The notes under the pieces: model-generated
The model's database searches: none
Told to the model about the DNA's origin: nothing
Seen by the model: only the letters and a program-made list of their open reading frames with translations
Assembly: GCF_900105255.1 (NCBI RefSeq)
Contig: NZ_LT629763.1
Location: 2,728,001 to 2,792,000 of the forward strand
Reading direction: 5' to 3'
Origin: Halopseudomonas sabulinigri
Lineage (GTDB): Bacteria; Pseudomonadota; Gammaproteobacteria; Pseudomonadales; Pseudomonadaceae
DNA length: 64,000 nucleotides
Made by a program: the position numbers and the translations under genes
Shown here: positions 58,208 through 64,000 of the stretch, piece after piece
Numbering within the stretch: the stretch's first letter is position 1
Layout: each line of letters opens with the position of its first letter

Positions 58208-60355
58208 TCAGTTTTTCAGACGGGTAATACGCATCACGCCGTTGAGCGAGCGAATGCGTTTGATGAGTTGTGACAGGTGCAGGCGGTCGCGCACCCGGAT
58301 AACCAGTTGAACCACGCTGATACGACCGTCGCGTTCGTCCACGCTGATCTTGTCGATACTGGCGTCGGCGACGGTGATGCCGGTAGCCAGCTGGGCAATA
58401 ATGCCGCGCTGGTGTTCCAGCTCCACCCTGAGTTCAACGGTAAATTCGCCGCTGACATCCTTGTCCCAGGTCAGATGCATGGTCTTTTCGGTGTTGTGGC
58501 GGCTGTCGACCAGGTTTTTACAGTTCTCCTGATGGATAACCATACCTTTGCCGGAAGACAGATAACCCACAATCGGGTCGCCCGGAATCGGGTTACAGCA
58601 GCGCGCGAAGCTGACCACCAGGCCTTCGGTGCCGCGGATTGCCAGCGGACTTTCGCCACTGCCGGTGTCGTCCGGGCTCTGGTCGATACGTTGTTTTTCT
58701 GTCTCTTCTACGCCGCCGTCCGCCGCCAGTAGCCGGCGTGCGACCACATACGCCATGCGGTTGCCCAGGCCGATGTCCGACAGCAGGTCTTCCAGGTGCT
58801 CCATGCCGCAGTCCTTCAACACCCGGTCAATGCGCGGCTGCGGAATCTCGCCCAGGTGGGTATCAAAGCTGGTCAGCACCTTGTCGAGTAGCCGCTCGCC
58901 CAGGGCGATGGATTCGGAATGACGCTGATGCTTGAGAAAGTGACGGATGTTGCTACGCGCCTTGCCGGTAATCACGAAGCTCAGCCAAGCGGGGTTGGGC
59001 CTGGCGCCAGGCGCGGTGATGACTTCGACGGTCTCGCCGCTTTGCAGCGGTTCGGAGAGCGGGGCTAGCCGCCGGTTGACGCGACAGGCAATGCAGCTGT
59101 TGCCCACATCGGTATGGACGGCGTAGGCAAAGTCGACCGGAGTCGACCCCTTGGGCAGCTCCATGATGCGGCCTTTGGGGGTGAAGATGTAGACTTCGTC
59201 GGGGAACAGGTCGATCTTGACGTTTTCGATGAACTCCAGCGAGTTACCGGCGTTCTGCTGCAGCTCGAGCACGCTTTTGAGCCACTGGCGGGTGCGCGCG
59301 TGATTACCGTTGATCACGTCGTCCTTGGATTTGTACACCCAGTGCGCGGCGATGCCGCTATTGGCCAGCTCTTCCATCTCTTCGGTGCGAATCTGAATCT
59401 CGATCGGTACCCCGTGCATGCCGAACAGCGTGGTATGCAGTGACTGGTAGCCGTTCGCCTTGGGGATCGCGATGTAGTCCTTGAAGCGGCCGGGGAAGGG
59501 CTTGTACAGGCTGTGCACGGCGCCGAGGACGCGGTAGCAGGTGTCGGCCTTGTCGACGATGATGCGGAAGGCGTAGACATCCATGATCTCGGTAAAGGCC
59601 TTACGCTTGCCGCGCATCTTTTGATAAATGCCGTACAGGTGTTTCTCGCGGCCCATCACCTTGCCCTGCAGGCCTTCGCGCTCGAGGCAGGCCTGCAGTG
59701 AATCAAGAATGCGGTTGAGCAGCTCCTTGCGGTTGCCCCGGGCACTGCGTACGGCGCGGTCGATCAGCTGCGAGCGCATCGGATACATGGCCTTGAAGCC
59801 AAGGTCTTCGAACTCGGTGCTCAGGCTGTGCATGCCCAGGCGTGCGGCGATGGGCGCGTAGATCTCCAGGGTTTCCTTGGCGATGCGGCGGCGCTTTTCC
59901 GGCGCCAGAGCGCCCAGGGTGCGCATGTTGTGCAGGCGGTCGGCCAGCTTGACCAGGATCACGCGAATATCGCGCGCCATCGCCAGGGCCATTTTCTGGA
60001 AGTTCTCGGCCTGCGCTTCGGCCTTGGTCTCGAAGGTCATCTGGGTCAGCTTGCTGACGCCATCAACCAGTTCGGCCACGGTGTCGCCAAACTGCGCGAC
60101 CAGCGCATCCTTTGGTATGCCGGTGTCTTCGATCACATCGTGCAGCATGGCCGCCATCAGGCTCTGATGGTCCATGTGCATGTCGGCCAGGATATGGGCT
60201 ACTGCGAGGGGGTGGGTGACGTAGGGCTCACCGCTGCGACGGGTCTGACCGTCGTGCGCCTGTTCGGCGTAGAAATACGCGCGCCGGACCAGGTTGACCT
60301 GCTCCGGCTCAAGATAACTGCCGAGGTTGTCGGCAAAGACTTCTATCGCAGACAT
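58208..60355 (-). CDS. spoT: Bifunctional (p)ppGpp synthetase/hydrolase SpoT
   Basis: A 715-residue stringent-response enzyme. HD hydrolase domain at residues 25-180 (YVTHPLAVAHILADMHMD, MAAMLHDVIEDTGI), synthetase domain about 210-340 (IPKANGYQSLHTTLFG), TGS domain about 390-450 (IMELPKGSTPVDFAYAVHTDVG), helical region and C-terminal ACT domain (about 640-715). Both active sites look intact, as expected for SpoT rather than RelA. It is downstream of rpoZ. Confidence 0.97.
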   Translation of the reverse strand: MSAIEVFADNLGSYLEPEQVNLVRRAYFYAEQAHDGQTRRSGEPYVTHPLAVAHILADMHMDHQSLMAAMLHDVIEDTGIPKDALVAQFGDTVAELVDGVSKLTQMTFETKAEAQAENFQKMALAMARDIRVILVKLADRLHNMRTLGALAPEKRRRIAKETLEIYAPIAARLGMHSLSTEFEDLGFKAMYPMRSQLIDRAVRSARGNRKELLNRILDSLQACLEREGLQGKVMGREKHLYGIYQKMRGKRKAFTEIMDVYAFRIIVDKADTCYRVLGAVHSLYKPFPGRFKDYIAIPKANGYQSLHTTLFGMHGVPIEIQIRTEEMEELANSGIAAHWVYKSKDDVINGNHARTRQWLKSVLELQQNAGNSLEFIENVKIDLFPDEVYIFTPKGRIMELPKGSTPVDFAYAVHTDVGNSCIACRVNRRLAPLSEPLQSGETVEVITAPGARPNPAWLSFVITGKARSNIRHFLKHQRHSESIALGERLLDKVLTSFDTHLGEIPQPRIDRVLKDCGMEHLEDLLSDIGLGNRMAYVVARRLLAADGGVEETEKQRIDQSPDDTGSGESPLAIRGTEGLVVSFARCCNPIPGDPIVGYLSSGKGMVIHQENCKNLVDSRHNTEKTMHLTWDKDVSGEFTVELRVELEHQRGIIAQLATGITVADASIDKISVDERDGRISVVQLVIRVRDRLHLSQLIKRIRSLNGVMRITRLKN

Positions 60356-60419
60356 GTAGCTCTCCCGCGTCCACCGAGGTGGACGTATACGTCAGGAATG
60401 CCCGGCCTGCGCAATCTGC

Positions 60420-60677
60420 TTACTCGGCCTCGTCGGCTTCCAGCGAGTACAGAGGTTCTTGCTGATCCTGCAGGGCTTCTTCAGCCATGATCTGATTGGT
60501 CACCAGACCTTCAGCAATTTCGCGCAGGGCAACCACGGTCGGCTTGTCGTTTTCCAGGGCTACCTTGGCATCTTTGCCGCCGGTCGCCAGCTGACGTGAA
60601 CGCTTGGAGGCCAGCATGACCAGCTCAAAACGGTTTTCTACATTTTCCAGGCAGTCTTCAACGGTGACGCGGGCCAT
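60420..60677 (-). CDS. rpoZ: RNA polymerase omega subunit
   Basis: An 85-residue subunit: [48 protein letters not shown] and an acidic tail. It helps assemble RNA polymerase and forms part of a ppGpp site. Start at 60677, where the family begins with MARVTVED. It lies between gmk and spoT, as in most gammaproteobacteria. Confidence 0.96.
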   Translation of the reverse strand: MARVTVEDCLENVENRFELVMLASKRSRQLATGGKDAKVALENDKPTVVALREIAEGLVTNQIMAEEALQDQQEPLYSLEADEAE

Positions 60678-60769
60678 GGTGTTACTCCGGAACGGGTATC
60701 TGTGAAATCGGGTTGCGTGCAATCAAGGTTGCTTGGCAACGGCTTGATAGTAACGCAGGACCGAGCAGT

Positions 60770-61453
<684 letters not shown>

Positions 61454-61528
61454 TTATAGGGAGTTTGCTCGCCGCCGTCATGGGTAACCTTTGTTGGGCG
61501 CATTCCGTTAAGCTTGAGCTTCAGTGAA

Positions 61529-62806
61529 ATGGCAAACAAGGTGCGCTTCGATATGATCTCCAAATGGCAGTGGTTGCTGGCGCAGTTGACCCGCATGCTC
61601 TGGGTGCGGGCATCCCTGTTTGCCCTGCTGGCGGTGCTTGCCGCGTTGCTGGCCACCGCGGCCGACCGGGTGATGCCTGAGGGTTTGCCGCTCAGCATTG
61701 GCGCTGAATCGGTGGAGCCGATTCTGAATATCCTCGCTTCCAGCATGCTGACCGTCACCACCTTTTCGTTGACCGTCATGGTCTCGGCCTACGCTGCCGC
61801 CACCACCAGCGTGACGCCCCGCGGTGTGCGGTTACTGATGCAGGACACCACCACGCAGAACGTGCTGGGTACCTTTCTGGGCTCGTTCCTGTTCAGTCTG
61901 GTGGCGATCATCGCCTTGAGCACGAACGCCTACGGCGAGCGCGGGCGCATCGTGCTATTTGCCTTCACCTTGCTGGTCATACTCATCATTGTGGTCACCA
62001 TGCTGCGCTGGATCGACCATCTGTCACGCTTTGGCCGCGTGGGAGATACCACCGACCGGGTCGAGCAGGCGACCCTGGCGGCCTTGCAGAACCGCGTCGA
62101 CAACCCCTGCATGGGCGCGCGACCCTGGCTGGATGGTGTTCTACCGGCCGATGTGGTGCCGATCTACGCCGATTGCGTGGGTTACGTTCAGCATGTGGAT
62201 GTAGAAAAGCTGCAGGAGGCGGTGGCCACACAAGACTTGCAGGTGCATGTCACCACGCTGCCCGGCGGCTTTGTCGATGCTGGGCGTGCCCTGGCCTGGG
62301 TGGGCGCCGCCGCAGATGTGCAAACGCGCAATGAGCTGAGCGCCGCCTTTACCGTCGGCAAGGAACGCTCCTTCGATCAGGACCCGCGTTTCGGCCTGGC
62401 GGTCTTGGCGGAAATTGCCTCTCGCGCGCTGTCGCCGGCAATGAACGATCCCGGTACCGCGATCGACGTGGTCGGTCGGGGTGTGCGTACGCTGTCGTGC
62501 TGGCCTGCCGACCCGGGTACCGTCCTGTCCAAGGCCATACACTACCCGCAAGTGAGCGTGCCGCCGCTGGCATTGGGTGATTTGTTCGACGATGTATTTG
62601 CCCCCATTGCCCGTGACGGCGCCAGCCTGCTCGAGGTGCAGTCGCGGCTGCAAAAGGCCTATGCGGGGCTGGCGGCCAAAGGCGGCAGTTTTCAGGCAGA
62701 GGCGCAGCGGCATGCCGCGCTGGCGCTCAAACGCGCCGAAACTGCGATGACGCTGGAGGAGGATCTGGCCAGGGTACGCGCGCTTGCGGCGCCGCTGGTG
62801 AGTTGA
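61529..62806 (+). CDS. DUF2254 family membrane protein
   Basis: A 425-residue inner-membrane protein. Four helices lie in the first 155 residues (about 20-40, 60-82, 110-130, 135-155), followed by a long soluble region with ALAEIASRALSPAMNDPGTAIDVVGRG, a conserved DUF2254 segment (family landmarks SPAxNDPxTA). The function of the family is unknown. Start at ATG 61529; TTG 61514 and ATG 61553 are alternatives. It is divergent from gmk across about 120 bases. Confidence 0.85.
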   Translation: MANKVRFDMISKWQWLLAQLTRMLWVRASLFALLAVLAALLATAADRVMPEGLPLSIGAESVEPILNILASSMLTVTTFSLTVMVSAYAAATTSVTPRGVRLLMQDTTTQNVLGTFLGSFLFSLVAIIALSTNAYGERGRIVLFAFTLLVILIIVVTMLRWIDHLSRFGRVGDTTDRVEQATLAALQNRVDNPCMGARPWLDGVLPADVVPIYADCVGYVQHVDVEKLQEAVATQDLQVHVTTLPGGFVDAGRALAWVGAAADVQTRNELSAAFTVGKERSFDQDPRFGLAVLAEIASRALSPAMNDPGTAIDVVGRGVRTLSCWPADPGTVLSKAIHYPQVSVPPLALGDLFDDVFAPIARDGASLLEVQSRLQKAYAGLAAKGGSFQAEAQRHAALALKRAETAMTLEEDLARVRALAAPLVS

Positions 62807-62887
62807 TCGCGTCGCTGCTGTTGCTCGGCCGCGGCGCCAGCCGTATACAATAGCCCCCCGTTTGCCCGTATTCGAGAGACCGCTTTG

Positions 62888-63643
62888 ATGACTGATCACC
62901 GCTCACCGCCCGAGGCGACCCGCGCTGAGCCGGATTCTGCTACCGCACCGGCACCCGACCGGCCCAAGGGCGCGTTGCGTCAGGATGCCATTTATCGCGC
63001 GATCAGCGATGCGGTGATCGAGCACCGTCTCAAGCCCGGCGCGCGCCTGCGTGAGGATGCGCTGGCGGAGGTGTTTGGTATCAGCCGCACCGGTATTCGC
63101 AAGGTGTTGCAACGCTTGGCACTGGAGCAGCTGATCACCCTGACGCCCGGCAAAGGCGCGGCAGTGACCCGCCCATCGGCCGAGGAAGCGCGGGAGATAT
63201 TTGATGCCCGGCGCTTGACCGAATGCGCCTTGATGGCGCGCCTGGCAACGCGTATCCAACCCGCCGAGCTGGCGCAATTGCGCGCCTTGGCCGGTGATGA
63301 ACAGCTGGCCTTGCAGGGCCACGAGCAGAGTGTGGCGATTCGCCTGTCGGCGGATTTTCACGCGCGGCTGGCGGAGCTGGCGGGGAACCAGACACTGGCG
63401 CGTTTTGTTGGCCAGTTGTGCTCGCGCTCATCGCTGATTCTGGCGGTGTATGGGCATGCCGGGAATCTGGGCTGCGAGTGCAACGATCACAATCAGTTGG
63501 TCGACCTGCTGCAGGCCGGCGATAGCGAGCAGGCAGCGGCCTTCATGCGCCGTCATCTGGATTCGATCGAAGCGTCGCTGTCGATCGACGAGGCCCCGGA
63601 TGAGGCCCCGGACCTGCGCGACATTTTCTCAACCTACCGATAA
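62888..63643 (+). CDS. GntR/FadR-family transcriptional regulator
   Basis: A 251-residue regulator. After a disordered N-terminus, the winged helix covers about residues 30-95 (DAIYRAISDAVIEHRLKPGARLREDALAEVFGISRTGIRKVLQRLALEQLI), followed by an FCD effector domain (about 105-235: EIFDARRLTECALMARLATR, ADFHARLAELAGN with a metal-binding histidine, and HNQLVDLLQAGD). It lies next to an NCS1 purine/pyrimidine-type transporter, so control of nucleobase or hydantoin use is likely but unproven. Start at ATG 62888. Confidence 0.88.
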   Translation: MTDHRSPPEATRAEPDSATAPAPDRPKGALRQDAIYRAISDAVIEHRLKPGARLREDALAEVFGISRTGIRKVLQRLALEQLITLTPGKGAAVTRPSAEEAREIFDARRLTECALMARLATRIQPAELAQLRALAGDEQLALQGHEQSVAIRLSADFHARLAELAGNQTLARFVGQLCSRSSLILAVYGHAGNLGCECNDHNQLVDLLQAGDSEQAAAFMRRHLDSIEASLSIDEAPDEAPDLRDIFSTYR

Positions 63644-63666
63644 GCCCCAAACGGCCACTGGTAAGC

Positions 63667-63701
63667 CAGGCTGAACGCAACCGGACGCTGCGTTCAGCCT
63701 G
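63667..63701. terminator. Hairpin between the GntR regulator and the NCS1 transporter
   Basis: CAGGCTGAACGCA (63667-63679) and TGCGTTCAGCCTG (63689-63701) form a perfect 13-base stem with a nine-base loop. No T-tract follows. It lies between convergent genes and probably ends both transcripts. Confidence 0.6.
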
Positions 63702-63707
63702 CGCGGA

Positions 63708-64000
63708 TTACTGCCGGAAACGCTGGCAGGGCGCCCAGTACATCATCAACAGGTAGTAGCTCAACCCAGCCGGAATCAGACTGGCATACCAGGAGACGGT
63801 GGCGACATTCAGCGCCACGATAGCGCCGATGGCGGTAGCGATCAGCGCTGCATAGTTGACGCCGCGGTATGGGCCTTGGGCGTCGTAGAGGTGCTCCAGG
63901 TTCAGCGTACGCTTGCGCAGTAGGTAGTAATCCACCACCAGGATGGCGAAGATCGGGCCGAGGAACGCCGAGTAGGTCTGCACGAAAACCTGCAGGCCGG
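63708..64000 (-). CDS. NCS1-family nucleobase:cation symporter, C-terminal part (cut by window edge)
   Basis: The visible 97 residues are the C-terminal end of a membrane transporter: QTYSAFLGPIFAILVVDYYLLRKRTLNLEHLYD, then GPYRGVNYAALIATAIGAIVALN and a final helix. The IFAILVVDYYLLRK motif is typical of NCS1 permeases (allantoin, uracil, hydantoin types). The gene continues beyond the window. The FadR-type regulator beside it is convergent. Confidence 0.85.
   Translation of the reverse strand, partial: GLQVFVQTYSAFLGPIFAILVVDYYLLRKRTLNLEHLYDAQGPYRGVNYAALIATAIGAIVALNVATVSWYASLIPAGLSYYLLMMYWAPCQRFRQ

Overview
The window is chromosomal DNA of a gammaproteobacterium of the Pseudomonadaceae. The right half keeps an order I know from Pseudomonas aeruginosa: pstS-pstC-pstA-pstB-phoU, a PA5364-like response regulator, phoR-phoB, ubiA-ubiC, rubredoxin and its reductase, HU, recG-oxyR, ridA-spoT-rpoZ-gmk. 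The GC-rich but not extreme composition would fit the Halopseudomonas / P. pertucinogena lineage; that placement is inference. I see no rRNA, tRNA, CRISPR array, insertion sequence or prophage.

Layout. 1-3.2 kb: iron uptake (end of a PepSY membrane protein, DUF3325, a TonB receptor behind a Fur box). 3.2-5.5 kb: xenA-type ene-reductase divergent from an ArsR regulator, then a membrane-anchored Mrr-like protein. 5.5-8.9 kb: modABC divergent from modE around a near-consensus ModE site. 8.9-11.6 kb: a DUF1003 gene cut by an in-frame stop, a YdcO/SutR-like transporter-regulator pair with twin palindromic operators, and a parvulin. 11.6-17 kb: hexR-zwf with a perfect HexR operator, then a PAS-GGDEF-EAL protein. 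17-27 kb: uvrD, a TRAP transporter split into two parts, an InaA-type kinase, an FeS-type photolyase, a DCC protein, a second LepB and a thioesterase. 27-34 kb: the complete Pst phosphate transporter and phoU with Pho boxes, then cytochrome c-551.

The most unusual region is 34.4-43.2 kb: ten tightly packed minus-strand genes with no recognisable overall function. At least four, probably six, encode related proteins sharing an N-terminal amphipathic helix (APxxxIIxxLGxxIAxAQxxLD), a central LGFTPxFYxF motif and a C-terminal SAEGSSxxRxxLVPVPAP motif. One paralogue carries an OmpA-type peptidoglycan-binding domain inside this module. Two members end in PASTA-like domains. The other genes encode a TPR protein, an Arg/Gln-rich helical protein and a protein with two repeats resembling the ribosomal L7/L12 C-terminal fold. 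None has a signal peptide or membrane anchor. The cluster sits between phoU and the response regulator, which are adjacent in P. aeruginosa, so it looks like an accessory block. I read it as a candidate undescribed multi-subunit assembly.

43.6-64 kb is mostly housekeeping: PhoBR, ubiquinone head-group synthesis, rubredoxin electron transfer, HU, an HDOD signalling protein, RecG, OxyR, a PQQ-type sugar dehydrogenase lipoprotein, OsmC, RidA, SpoT, RpoZ, Gmk, a DUF2254 membrane protein, a FadR-type GntR regulator and the end of an NCS1 transporter.

Regulatory logic readable from DNA: Fur (receptor), ModE (modABC), HexR (zwf), a SutR-like regulator (own gene and transporter) and PhoB (pstS, probably pstC and phoB).
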